From assembly GCF_036186745.1 (NCBI RefSeq), contig NZ_CP108086.1, positions 4,774,001 through 4,838,000 on the forward strand: a DNA stretch of 64,000 nt. The letters are read 5' to 3'. The notes beneath the pieces are model-generated. The model was not told where the DNA came from and ran no database searches. It worked only from the letters and a program-made list of their open reading frames with translations. The first letter of the stretch is position 1, and each line of letters starts with the position of its first letter. A program made the position numbers and the translations under genes. The DNA comes from Microbispora hainanensis. GTDB lineage: Bacteria; Actinomycetota; Actinomycetes; Streptosporangiales; Streptosporangiaceae. Positions 43,504 through 50,951 of the stretch are shown here, in pieces.

Positions 43504-43791
43504 TCAGGCGGCTCCCGCGGCTCCTTCGGCGTCGAGGTCGCGGGACAGCAGGTCCGCGAGGGCGGCGAGGGCCTCCTCCGCTCCCGGGCCCTCGGCCTCC
43601 AGGGTTACCTCGGTGCCGTGCTCGGCGCCGAGGGTCAGCACGCCCAGCATGCTGTTGGCGGGGACGGCCTTTCCGCCGCCCACACGGATGCGTACGGGCA
43701 CCGTCTGCCGCGCCGCCGCCTCGACGAAGATCTTGGCGGGTCGGGCGTGCAGGCCGGAGCGCGAGGCGACCGCCACTGTCCTTTCCGGCAT
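43504..43791 (-). CDS. ptsH: HPr-like phosphocarrier protein
   Basis: Small PTS carrier (95 residues) that passes phosphate from enzyme I to EIIA. The active-site His is in SRSGLHARPAKIF, and the regulatory-Ser region is VPANSMLGVLTLG. ATG 43791. It is the last gene of the DeoR/PTS operon, 100 bp beyond the dehydrogenase gene, separated by a 13-bp tandem repeat. Enzyme I is not in the window, so the general PTS is split. Confidence 0.93.
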   Translation of the reverse strand: MPERTVAVASRSGLHARPAKIFVEAAARQTVPVRIRVGGGKAVPANSMLGVLTLGAEHGTEVTLEAEGPGAEEALAALADLLSRDLDAEGAAGAA

Positions 43792-43826
43792 CGCGTTCCT
43801 CTCAGGACTCGGTTCAGAGATCGATT

Positions 43827-43904
43827 TCCGGGCTCGTTTTCCGGGCTCGTTTTCCGGGCTCGATCTCAGGGCTCGATCTCAGGGCTCGATCTCAGGGCTC
43901 GATG
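43827..43904. repeat. 13-bp tandem repeat, six units, crossing a stop codon
   Basis: Units of TCCGGGCTCGTTT grade into TCAGGGCTCGATC with an exact 13-bp period. The sixth unit (43892-43904) contains the stop codon and last codons of the dehydrogenase gene. Confidence 0.95.
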
Positions 43905-44932
43905 GTGACCTTGATGGCGGCGCCGCGGGCGACGACGTCGATGGCGTCCATGACCTCGTCCAGGCCGAGGCGATGGGTGATCAGGTCGGAGACCGGCACC
44001 GCGCCTTCGGCGATGAGCCGCAGGGCGCGGGCGTTGTGCGCCGGGCTCGACCCGTTGGCACCGACGATGGTCAGCTCGCGATAGTGCACGAGGTTGGAGT
44101 CACAGGCGATGATCGGGTCGTCCTTCGGCAGCCCGCCGAAGAAGCTGATCCGGCCCTGCCGCGCCGCCATCTGCAGCGCCTGCTGCTGGGCCGCACCCGA
44201 GGCCGCCGCCGTGATCACCACGTCGGCGCCCCGGCCCCCGGTCAGCTTGAGCACCTCGTCCACGAGGTCGGTCTCGCCCGAGCAGATCGCCGCGTCCGGC
44301 CGTACGAGATCGGCGGCCATGGCGAGGCGCTCGGCGTTCAGATCGGCGAGGAACACCCGGGCCGCGCCGCGCGAGCGGGCCAGCCGCACGTGCAGGCAGC
44401 CGATCGGGCCCGAGCCGACGACGACCACGTCGTCGCCCTCGCCGACGCGGGCCAGCTCCTGCCCGTTGAGCACGCAGGCGAGCGGCTCGGCGAGGGACGC
44501 CTCGGCGAACCCGACGCCGTCGGGGATGCGGTTGAGCCCGTCCACGGCGAGCACCTTGGCCGGCACGACCATGTACTGCGCGAAGCCGCCGTCGTAGTGG
44601 TAGCCCATCGACTCCTGGTCGGGGCAGACCGTGAGGTGACCCCGGCGGCACTCCTCGCACTGGCCGCACGGGATCGCGGCGATCACCTGCACCCGGTCGC
44701 CCGGGCTCCAGCCGGTGACGCCCTCGCCGATCTCCACGATCTCTCCGGCGATCTCGTGGCCCATCACCCGGGGCGGCCTGATGTGGTGGTGCCCGAACCG
44801 GTAGATCTTCACGTCCGTGCCGCACGTCGAGCAGTTGCGTACGCGGATCTTGACTTCGCCGGGGCGGGCGACGGGCTCGGGCACCTCCTCCAGGCGGATG
44901 TCCCCAGGAGCATGGAAACGGGCGACTTTCAC
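43892..44932 (-). CDS. Zinc-dependent medium-chain dehydrogenase (polyol/sorbitol type)
   Basis: Protein of 346 residues. Catalytic zinc ligands are Cys in NCSTCGTDVKIYRFG and His-Glu in MGHEIAGEIVEIG; four structural-zinc cysteines are in CGQCEECRRGHLTVC; the Rossmann motif is VVVVGSGPIGCLHVRLAR. The Asp after it (LADLNAERL) suggests NAD. Such enzymes oxidise polyols or polyol phosphates. GTG 44932 overlaps the EIIA stop (GTGA). Placed between EIIA and HPr, it probably oxidises the sugar-alcohol phosphate delivered by the PTS, giving a ketose phosphate for the PfkB kinase. Confidence 0.92.
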   Translation of the reverse strand: MKVARFHAPGDIRLEEVPEPVARPGEVKIRVRNCSTCGTDVKIYRFGHHHIRPPRVMGHEIAGEIVEIGEGVTGWSPGDRVQVIAAIPCGQCEECRRGHLTVCPDQESMGYHYDGGFAQYMVVPAKVLAVDGLNRIPDGVGFAEASLAEPLACVLNGQELARVGEGDDVVVVGSGPIGCLHVRLARSRGAARVFLADLNAERLAMAADLVRPDAAICSGETDLVDEVLKLTGGRGADVVITAAASGAAQQQALQMAARQGRISFFGGLPKDDPIIACDSNLVHYRELTIVGANGSSPAHNARALRLIAEGAVPVSDLITHRLGLDEVMDAIDVVARGAAIKVTIEP

Positions 44933-45396
44933 TCGGAGTCTTCCTCTCCGTCCGGTTGCAGAAGTTGGATGACCTGGTCGGCCTCGGTGGCCGCGCGCAG
45001 GGCCGCGGCGCGGTCCGGGTCGAGCAGGATCTGGGCGAGCTCCGCCAGCAGCCGCAGGTGGCCGTCCCCGCGGGCCGCGATGCCGACGCACACCGTCACG
45101 TGCTCGCCGTGCCAGTCGACGCCGTCCGGGAAGCGCAGCACGCAGATGGCGTCGTGGCGGACCGCCTCCTTCGAGGTCAGCGTGCCGTGCGGGATCGCGA
45201 CGCCCTCGCCGACGTACGTGGAGATCGACCGCTCGCGTTCGAGCATGGCCTCGATGTAGCTCCCGTCGACGGCGCCGACCTCCTGGAGGACCGCGCCGCA
45301 CTGCCGGATGGCGTCCTCGACGTCCGCCGCGGTCGCGGCAGTGCGTACGGCGCGGGGATCGAGGGGGAGCGGGGCCGTGCCGGCCCGGTCAGCCAT
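44929..45396 (-). CDS. PTS fructose/mannitol-type EIIA
   Basis: Protein of 155 residues, PTS_EIIA_2 domain. The phospho-accepting His is in STYVGEGVAIPHGTLTS; the fold continues through ICVLRFPDGVDWHGEHVTVCVGIAARGDGHLRLLAELAQIL. It receives phosphate from HPr and gives it to EIIB. ATG 45396 overlaps the EIIB end by 8 bp. Its own short N-terminal extension has no known domain. Confidence 0.94.
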   Translation of the reverse strand: MADRAGTAPLPLDPRAVRTAATAADVEDAIRQCGAVLQEVGAVDGSYIEAMLERERSISTYVGEGVAIPHGTLTSKEAVRHDAICVLRFPDGVDWHGEHVTVCVGIAARGDGHLRLLAELAQILLDPDRAAALRAATEADQVIQLLQPDGEEDSE

Positions 45397-45697
45397 CGAT
45401 CGTGCCCCCGTTCTTGATGGCGGTGACGACCCGCGTCACGGCCGGGTCGCCGATGAAGACCTGGAACGGCACCAGCACGACGCCGGGCGCGCTCGCCCTG
45501 GCCCGGTCGGCCAGCCCGGTGTGGCACACGATCACGTCGGCGTCCCCGGGGATCGAGTTGACCGGGGTGTGCTCCACGCTGACCTGGGTGCCCTTGAGCT
45601 GCTTGCGGAGCGTGCTCGCCAGCATGACGCTGCTGCCCATTCCCGCGTCGCAGGCCACGATGAGCTTGCGGACGTCCTTGCCCTCGATGCTCGGCAC
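45389..45697 (-). CDS. PTS mannitol-type EIIB
   Basis: Protein of 102 residues with the phospho-cysteine loop KLIVACDAGMGSSVMLASTL, the mannitol-type EIIB P-loop. GTG 45697 lies 4 nt beyond the EIIC stop, so the two are effectively a split MtlA. The rest (VEHTPVNSIPGDADVIVCHTGLADRAR) is the usual Rossmann-like fold. Confidence 0.93.
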   Translation of the reverse strand: MPSIEGKDVRKLIVACDAGMGSSVMLASTLRKQLKGTQVSVEHTPVNSIPGDADVIVCHTGLADRARASAPGVVLVPFQVFIGDPAVTRVVTAIKNGGTIDG

Positions 45698-45701
45698 GGT
45701 T

Positions 45702-46892
45702 CTACGCCTCCTTGGTGGCGGGCACGTTCTCGGCCGCCGTCTCGCCGGTTGTGTCGCGGTTCTCGTCGCTCGTGATGGCGGTGTCGCCGGTGTCGTCGGT
45801 GTCATTGAGGGTCGCGGCCCGCGCCGCGTCGTCCGCCCGGTCGCCGTTGGCGCGGCCGAAGCCCAGCAGCACTGCGGCGACGGCGAAGGAGACGGCCGTC
45901 GCGATCACGATGCCCGCGATCACGCCGAACCAGCCGCCCTTCGGGGTAACGGCCATGTAGGCGAAGATGCTGCCCGGCGACGGCGTCGCGACCAGGCCCG
46001 CCCCGGTGACCAGGAAGGTGAGCACGCCCGAGGCGCCACCGGCGATCACCGCGAGGATCAGCCGCGGCTTCATCAGCACGTACGGGAAGTAGATCTCGTG
46101 AATGCCGCCGAAGAAGTGGATGATCATCGCGGCCGGGGTGCTGGGACGCAGCGACCTCGGGCCGAACAGCAGGTAGGCGATCAGCAGGCCGAGGCCGGGG
46201 CCGGGGTTGGACTCCAGCATGAACAGGATCGACTTGCCGTGCTTGACCGACTCGGCGACGCCCAGCGGCCCGAGCACGCCGTGGTTGATCGCGTTGTTGA
46301 GGAACAGCACCTTGGCCGGCTCGATGATGACCGAGGCGATCGGCAGGAGCGAGTGGGTGACGAGCCACTCGACGCCGCTGCCCGCCACCTCGGTGATCTT
46401 CTCCACGATCGGGCCGATGGCGAGCACGCCGGCGATCGCCATGACGGCGCCGACGATGCCGGCGGTGAAGTTGTCGACCAGCATCTCGAAGCCGGCCCTG
46501 GTGCGCTCGGCGGTGAACCGGTCGACGTACTTGAGGATGAGCGCGGCCAGCGGGCCGACGATCATCGCGCCGAGGAACATCGGGACGTCCGCCCCGACGA
46601 CCACGCCCATCGTGGCGACGGCGCCGACGACCGCGCCGCGCTGGGCGTGGACCATCCGGCCGCCGGTGTAGCCGATGAGAACGGGGAGGAGGGTGCTGAT
46701 GATCGGGCCGACGAGCTCGGCGAGTGTCTTGTTCGGCAGCCACCCGGTCGGGATGAACAGGGCCGTGATGAGACCCCAGGCGATGAAGGCGCCGATATTG
46801 GGCATGATCATCCCGGCGAGATGGCCGCCGAAACGCTGGATCGTGGCCCGCACACCGGTGCCGGTGACAGTGGGGGTATAGGGCGTGGCCAT
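45702..46892 (-). CDS. mtlA: PTS mannitol-type EIIC permease
   Basis: Membrane subunit of 396 residues with eight or more hydrophobic segments. Family landmarks: GAFIAWGLITALFIPTGWLPN near the N-terminus, LFLNNAINHGVLGPLG, and the substrate-loop motif FGGIHEIYFPYVLMKPRLILA. The sequence is closest in pattern to mannitol MtlA EIIC; the acidic Thr/Asp-rich tail (residues about 355-396) replaces the linker to EIIB found in fused proteins. ATG 46892. Mannitol or a related hexitol is the likely substrate, but this rests on pattern only. Confidence 0.92.
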   Translation of the reverse strand: MATPYTPTVTGTGVRATIQRFGGHLAGMIMPNIGAFIAWGLITALFIPTGWLPNKTLAELVGPIISTLLPVLIGYTGGRMVHAQRGAVVGAVATMGVVVGADVPMFLGAMIVGPLAALILKYVDRFTAERTRAGFEMLVDNFTAGIVGAVMAIAGVLAIGPIVEKITEVAGSGVEWLVTHSLLPIASVIIEPAKVLFLNNAINHGVLGPLGVAESVKHGKSILFMLESNPGPGLGLLIAYLLFGPRSLRPSTPAAMIIHFFGGIHEIYFPYVLMKPRLILAVIAGGASGVLTFLVTGAGLVATPSPGSIFAYMAVTPKGGWFGVIAGIVIATAVSFAVAAVLLGFGRANGDRADDAARAATLNDTDDTGDTAITSDENRDTTGETAAENVPATKEA

Positions 46893-46948
46893 TGACGTGC
46901 TCCTTCAGGGGGCGACCGGCCTGGCTGGCCGGTTGGTGGGGGTGGCGC

Positions 46949-47893
46949 TCATCCCCCGGGTATGAGCTGCCGGGCCGGGTCGGGGGGACCGATCCGGACG
47001 TGTGTGCGATCGATGTCGGCCGGGCCGGGCATCCGGCTGCCGGGCAGCCCGACTGCCGCGCCGGCCCAGGCGAGGCCCTCGGCGAGGGCCGTCCCGCCGC
47101 GGGCCCCCGCGGCGAGGAAGCCCGCCAGCAGGGCGTCGCCCGCGCCCACGCTGCTGCGCGGCTCCCCGACCGCGCACTCGCCGTACCAGACCTGGTCGTC
47201 GTCCTCGACCAGCAGCGCGCCGTCGGCCCCGAGGCTGGTCAGGACCGACCGCGCGCCCATGGCGCGCAGCTTGCCGACCGCGTCGAGCACGTCGCCGACG
47301 CAGGTGATCGCCGTGCCGGTGGCCTCGGCGAGCTCGTCGCGGTTCGGCTTGACGAGCGCGGGGCCGGCGTTCACCGCGCACACGAGGGCGGGACCGCTCG
47401 TGTCGACCGCCAGGTTGATGCCGGCGTCGGCGAACCGGCGGCACAGCCGGGCGTAGACGTCCACCGGCACGCCGGGCGGGAGGCTGCCCGATGCGACCAC
47501 CCAGTCGGCCGACCGGGCGGCGTCGAGCACGGCGCCCGCCAGCGTGTCGAGCTCGGCGGGGGTCAGCGCGGTGCCCGGCTCGTTCACCTTGGTGACGGTG
47601 CCGTCGGGCTCGGCGATCGCGACGTTGGACCTGGTGGGACCCTCGACCGGCACGGGGATCATGTCGATGCCCTCGGCCGACAGCAGGTCGAGGAGCCGCC
47701 GCCCCTCGCTGCCGCCGTACGGGATGACCGCGCACGACCGGACGTCGTTGGCCAGCAGGGCACGTGAGACGTTGACGCCCTTGCCGCCGGGATCGAGGTG
47801 GGTGTCGGCCGCCCGGATGACGGCCCCGCGCGTCAGCGCGCCGACCTCGATCGTGCGGTCGAGGCTGGGGTTGAGGGTCAGGGTGAGGATCAC
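46949..47893 (-). CDS. fruK: 1-Phosphofructokinase-type PfkB kinase
   Basis: Ribokinase-fold sugar-phosphate kinase of 314 residues. PfkB signature 1 area DPGGKGVNVSRALLANDV and signature 2 with the catalytic Asp in RSSVGAGDALLAGFLAAG; start LTLTLNPSLDRTIEVG is characteristic of the FruK/LacC/Pfk-2 branch. FruK, tagatose-6-phosphate kinase and Pfk2 cannot be told apart by eye; with a polyol PTS and dehydrogenase the substrate could be fructose-1- or 6-phosphate or another ketose phosphate. GTG 47893 overlaps the DeoR stop (GTGA). Confidence 0.9.
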   Translation of the reverse strand: MILTLTLNPSLDRTIEVGALTRGAVIRAADTHLDPGGKGVNVSRALLANDVRSCAVIPYGGSEGRRLLDLLSAEGIDMIPVPVEGPTRSNVAIAEPDGTVTKVNEPGTALTPAELDTLAGAVLDAARSADWVVASGSLPPGVPVDVYARLCRRFADAGINLAVDTSGPALVCAVNAGPALVKPNRDELAEATGTAITCVGDVLDAVGKLRAMGARSVLTSLGADGALLVEDDDQVWYGECAVGEPRSSVGAGDALLAGFLAAGARGGTALAEGLAWAGAAVGLPGSRMPGPADIDRTHVRIGPPDPARQLIPGG

Positions 47894-48651
47894 GCCCGCA
47901 CCACCTCCGGCCCGGCGGCGGCCAGCGCCGCGGCCTGGTCGGGGTCGAGCCCGGTGTCGGTGATGACGACGTCGATCTCGGCGAGCGTGGCGAAGCGCGC
48001 CAGGTAGGTGCCGGAGAACTTGGTGTGGTCGGCCAGCAGGACGGCGCGGTCGGCGCAGGCGATCATCGCCCGCTTGATCGCCGCCTCGGCCGGGTCGGGG
48101 GTGGTCAGGCCCTTGGCGACCGAGCAGCCGTTGGTGGCCATGAAGGCCACGTCGACGTTGAGCTGCGACAACTGCTGGATGGCCCAGTCTTCCACGGTCG
48201 CCAGCGTCCGGCCGCGCACCCGGCCGCCCAGCATGAGCACGGTCAGGTTGGGGCGGGCCGCGAGCAGCGTGGCCAGCGGAGGCGAGTTCACGACGACGGT
48301 GAGCTCGCGGTCCGGGGGCAGCGCCTGCACGAGCCGGCTCGTCGTGGAGCCCGCGTCGATGACCACGGAGCCGTCCTCGGGGAGTTCGGCCAGGGCGGCT
48401 TTGGCGATGCGCTCCTTCTCGGCCGTCATCACCTCGTCCCTGGCGGCCAGCGCGGGCTCGAACCCCAGGCGCTCGACCGGGATCGCGCCGCCGTGCACGC
48501 GCCGCAGGACGCCCGCGCGCTCCAGCGTGGTCAGGTCGCGGCGGATCGTCTCCGTCGTGACGCCGAACCGCTCGGCCAGCGTCACCACGTCGACCCGGCC
48601 GGCGTCGCGGGCCGCCCGCAGGATCTCCTGCTGCCGCTCCTCCGCGTACAT
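47890..48651 (-). CDS. DeoR/GlpR family sugar-phosphate repressor
   Basis: Protein of 253 residues: N-terminal DeoR helix-turn-helix (RQQEILRAARDAGRVDVVTLAERFGVTTETIRRDLTTLERAGVLRRVHGGA, the canonical signature) and a C-terminal sugar-phosphate-binding isomerase-like domain (DGSVVIDAGSTTSRLVQAL, VAFMATNGCSVAKGLTTPD). It heads the kinase-EIICBA-dehydrogenase-HPr operon. The promoter just upstream is overlaid by 11-bp repeats suited to such a regulator, so autoregulation relieved by a sugar phosphate is likely. Confidence 0.94.
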   Translation of the reverse strand: MYAEERQQEILRAARDAGRVDVVTLAERFGVTTETIRRDLTTLERAGVLRRVHGGAIPVERLGFEPALAARDEVMTAEKERIAKAALAELPEDGSVVIDAGSTTSRLVQALPPDRELTVVVNSPPLATLLAARPNLTVLMLGGRVRGRTLATVEDWAIQQLSQLNVDVAFMATNGCSVAKGLTTPDPAEAAIKRAMIACADRAVLLADHTKFSGTYLARFATLAEIDVVITDTGLDPDQAAALAAAGPEVVRA

Positions 48652-48668
48652 CGTGTTGGTTCACCGCC

Positions 48669-48719
48669 GTTTCGATGTTGTTTCGTATGTGTTTATACCC
48701 GCCTGTGTTGGACGGTCAA
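48669..48719 (-). promoter_or_regulatory. PTS operon promoter with 11-bp operator repeats
   Basis: On the minus strand TTGACC (48714-48719) and TATAAA (48692-48697) are 16 bp apart. On the plus strand GTTTCGATGTT, GTTTCGTATGT and GTTTATACCCG start at 48669, 48680 and 48691, an exact 11-bp period; the third repeat overlaps the -10 box and the first two cover the expected transcript start. An inverted CGAAAC lies at 48735-48740. Confidence 0.75.
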
Positions 48720-48800
48720 TAGCCGTGAGCATCACGAAACGGACGATGTGTGGAGATTCCCCGCGTGTATCTCGGGCGGCCGCGCGCCCGGTGCCCTCCA

Positions 48801-48827
48801 TGTCACGTCTCGCGCATCCGGCACGTC
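48801..48827 (+). promoter_or_regulatory. ECF41-type promoter, autoregulatory
   Basis: TGTCAC (48801-48806), 17-bp spacer, CGTC (48824-48827), matching the ECF41 promoter pattern as I know it, 30 bp before the ECF41-like sigma gene. The same motif with the same spacing recurs at 53388. Confidence 0.7.
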
Positions 48828-48857
48828 TCTATAGGGGAGCGGAGACAAGGAGGCCAG

Positions 48858-49820
48858 ATGCCCGCCGTGACCCAGGGGGAGCCCACCGCGGTCGCCAGTT
48901 TCGAATGCAGCCGGGATCTGCTGTTCGGGGTGGCATACCGGGTGCTGGGCAGCGCGACCGACGCCGAGGACATCGTCCAGGAGGCGTGGCTGCGCTGGGA
49001 CCGCGTCGATCACTCCCGCGTCGCCGACCCCCGGTCCTTCCTCGTCCAGGTCACGACCAGGCTCGCCCTCGACCGTCTGCGCTGGGCGAAGGCCCGCAGG
49101 GAGGCGTACGTGGGGCAGTGGCTCCCCGAGCCGCTGCCGACCGGGCCCGCGACCGAGGAGGGCGCCGAGCGGGCGGACTCGGTCTCCATGGCCATGCTCG
49201 TCGTGATGGAGACCCTCTCCCCGCTGGAGCGGGTCGTGTTCGTGCTGCGGGAGGCGTTCGAGTTCTCCTTCGCCGAGATCGCGGCGGTGGTCGGCCGGTC
49301 GGAGACCGCGGTCCGGCAGCTCGCCCGCCGCGCCCGCTCGAACGTCCGGGCCCGGCGGCCCCGCTTCCAGCAGGATCGTGAGGTCCGCAGGCGGGTGACC
49401 GAGCGCTTCCTGGCCGCCTGCCTGGGCGGCGATCTGCGGGCGCTGCTCGACCTGCTCGCCCCGGAGGTCACCCTGTCCATCGACGGGAACGGCGGCCGCG
49501 GCGTGGCCAGGAACCCGGTCGAGGGCGCGGCGAAGGTCGCCCGGCTGCTCGTGTGCGGCCTGCGCCGGGTGCTGCGTCCCGCGGACGCCGCGGCCGGGGC
49601 GACCGGCGACGTCGGGAGCGGATCCATCGTGGACGTCAACGGCGGGCCCGCGGCGCTCATCACCGCCGGGGGCGAGCCGATCGCCGTCATCGTGGTCGAC
49701 GTCGACAGCGCCGGCCTCGTCACGCGGATCTGGATCATCGCCAATCAGGACAAGCTCGGCGGCGTCGGCGCGGGCCGGCGACCCGGAAGGAACAGGCATA
49801 TCCGTGCCGCCGCAGGCTGA
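48858..49820 (+). CDS. sigJ: ECF41-type RNA polymerase sigma factor with SnoaL-like C-terminal domain
   Basis: Protein of 320 residues. Sigma region 2 (LFGVAYRVLGSATDAEDIVQEAWLRW, SFLVQVTTRLALDRLRWAKARREAYVG), the conserved ECF41 linker QWLPEPLP, region 4 (SPLERVVFVLREAFEFSFAEIAAVVGRSETAVRQLARRARSNV) and a SnoaL_2-like extension of about 110 residues that tunes activity in this group in place of a separate anti-sigma factor. ATG 48858 has AAGGAGG. Its upstream promoter fits its own expected recognition sequence. Usual partners are COE-type redox genes; here qcrA and qcrB follow at 27 bp, apparently in one operon. Confidence 0.93.
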   Translation: MPAVTQGEPTAVASFECSRDLLFGVAYRVLGSATDAEDIVQEAWLRWDRVDHSRVADPRSFLVQVTTRLALDRLRWAKARREAYVGQWLPEPLPTGPATEEGAERADSVSMAMLVVMETLSPLERVVFVLREAFEFSFAEIAAVVGRSETAVRQLARRARSNVRARRPRFQQDREVRRRVTERFLAACLGGDLRALLDLLAPEVTLSIDGNGGRGVARNPVEGAAKVARLLVCGLRRVLRPADAAAGATGDVGSGSIVDVNGGPAALITAGGEPIAVIVVDVDSAGLVTRIWIIANQDKLGGVGAGRRPGRNRHIRAAAG

Positions 49821-49847
49821 CAGGCCGCGAGAGAAGCGACTTTCCCC

Positions 49848-50951
49848 ATGACAGACAACGAGCACGAGAACGGGCGGCCGGAGCGGCGGGCACCCGCGCG
49901 CGTCATCGGCACGCCCTTATCGGACGCACCCTTTTCCGACTCCCACGGCGAGGAGCACGCCGTCCCCGGCGTCGTTCCGCAGGACGAACGGAAGGCGCGC
50001 AGGGCGGAGCGCATCGCGGCGCTGTGCTTCACGCTCGCCTTCGCCGCCCTCGTGGCCTTCCTCGTGGCCTACGTACGGTTCCAGGTCGGCGGCCTGAGCG
50101 CGACCGGCGCCTCGCACGTCGCGCTCGGCGGCGCGCTGACCCTGGCGCTGCTCGCGCTGGCCGCGGGGATCGTGATCTGGGTGCGCCAGATCATGCCGAA
50201 GTACGAGCTGGTCCAGCAGCGTCACCCCATGACCTCGCCCGAGGAGGTGCGGGCCGAGGTCGCGGCCACGTTCGTGCGAGGCGCGGGGGAGAGCGGCATC
50301 GTCAAACGCCGGCTGCTGCGCCGCACGCTGCTGCTCGCGGCGGCGCCACTGGGCCTGGCCCCGCTGGTGCTGCTGCGCGACCTCGACACCAGCGGCGCGC
50401 CCGGCGCGCGGCTCCACCGGCGGCTGGCGCACACGGTCTGGGGCGAGAAGACCAAGGACGGCAAGCCGCTGCGGCTCGTCGTCGAGGGCAGCGGCCAGCC
50501 GATCCGCGCCGCCGACTTCAACTCGCCCGGAGGCATCCTGTCGGTCGTCCCGGAGGGCTACGAACACGACCTGAACGTCCTGGCCAAGGCGACGGTGATC
50601 CTCATCAAGTTCCGTCCCGAGGAGCTCGGGCCCCGCACGAACCCGAACTGGACCCACGACGGGATCGTCGCCTACTCCAAGATCTGCACCCACGTGGGCT
50701 GCCCCGCGGCGCTGTACGAGCAGACCACCCACCACATCCTGTGCCCGTGCCACCAGTCCACCTTCGACGCCGCCGACGGGGCCAGGGTCGTCTTCGGCCC
50801 CGCCGCCCGGCCGCTGCCGCAGCTGCCGATCGGCGTCGACGAACAGGGCTACCTCATCGCGCTGGGGGACTTCCCCGCCCCCGTCGGTCCCGGCTACTGG
50901 GAGCGCGGCGACGCGGAGGCGCGGGCCAGGGAGAACGGAGGCCACTTTTGA
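49848..50951 (+). CDS. qcrA: Cytochrome bc1 complex Rieske iron-sulfur subunit
   Basis: Protein of 367 residues. Actinobacterial layout: a cytoplasmic N-terminal extension, three membrane helices (FTLAFAALVAFLVAYVRF, VALGGALTLALLALAAGIVIWV, a third near residue 165) and a C-terminal Rieske domain with CTHVGCP and CPCHQSTFD binding the 2Fe-2S cluster. It transfers electrons from menaquinol to a cytochrome c subunit. In actinobacteria qcrA normally follows qcrC; here an ECF sigma gene precedes it and no qcrC is present, suggesting a second, conditional bc1 set. Confidence 0.94.
   Translation: MTDNEHENGRPERRAPARVIGTPLSDAPFSDSHGEEHAVPGVVPQDERKARRAERIAALCFTLAFAALVAFLVAYVRFQVGGLSATGASHVALGGALTLALLALAAGIVIWVRQIMPKYELVQQRHPMTSPEEVRAEVAATFVRGAGESGIVKRRLLRRTLLLAAAPLGLAPLVLLRDLDTSGAPGARLHRRLAHTVWGEKTKDGKPLRLVVEGSGQPIRAADFNSPGGILSVVPEGYEHDLNVLAKATVILIKFRPEELGPRTNPNWTHDGIVAYSKICTHVGCPAALYEQTTHHILCPCHQSTFDAADGARVVFGPAARPLPQLPIGVDEQGYLIALGDFPAPVGPGYWERGDAEARARENGGHF

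Noticed and set aside
49553-50947. Long plus-strand frame running from the sigma gene through qcrA into qcrB
   Set aside because: Only the portion from 50948 reads as a real protein (QcrB); the upstream part is shadow sequence of sigJ and qcrA.
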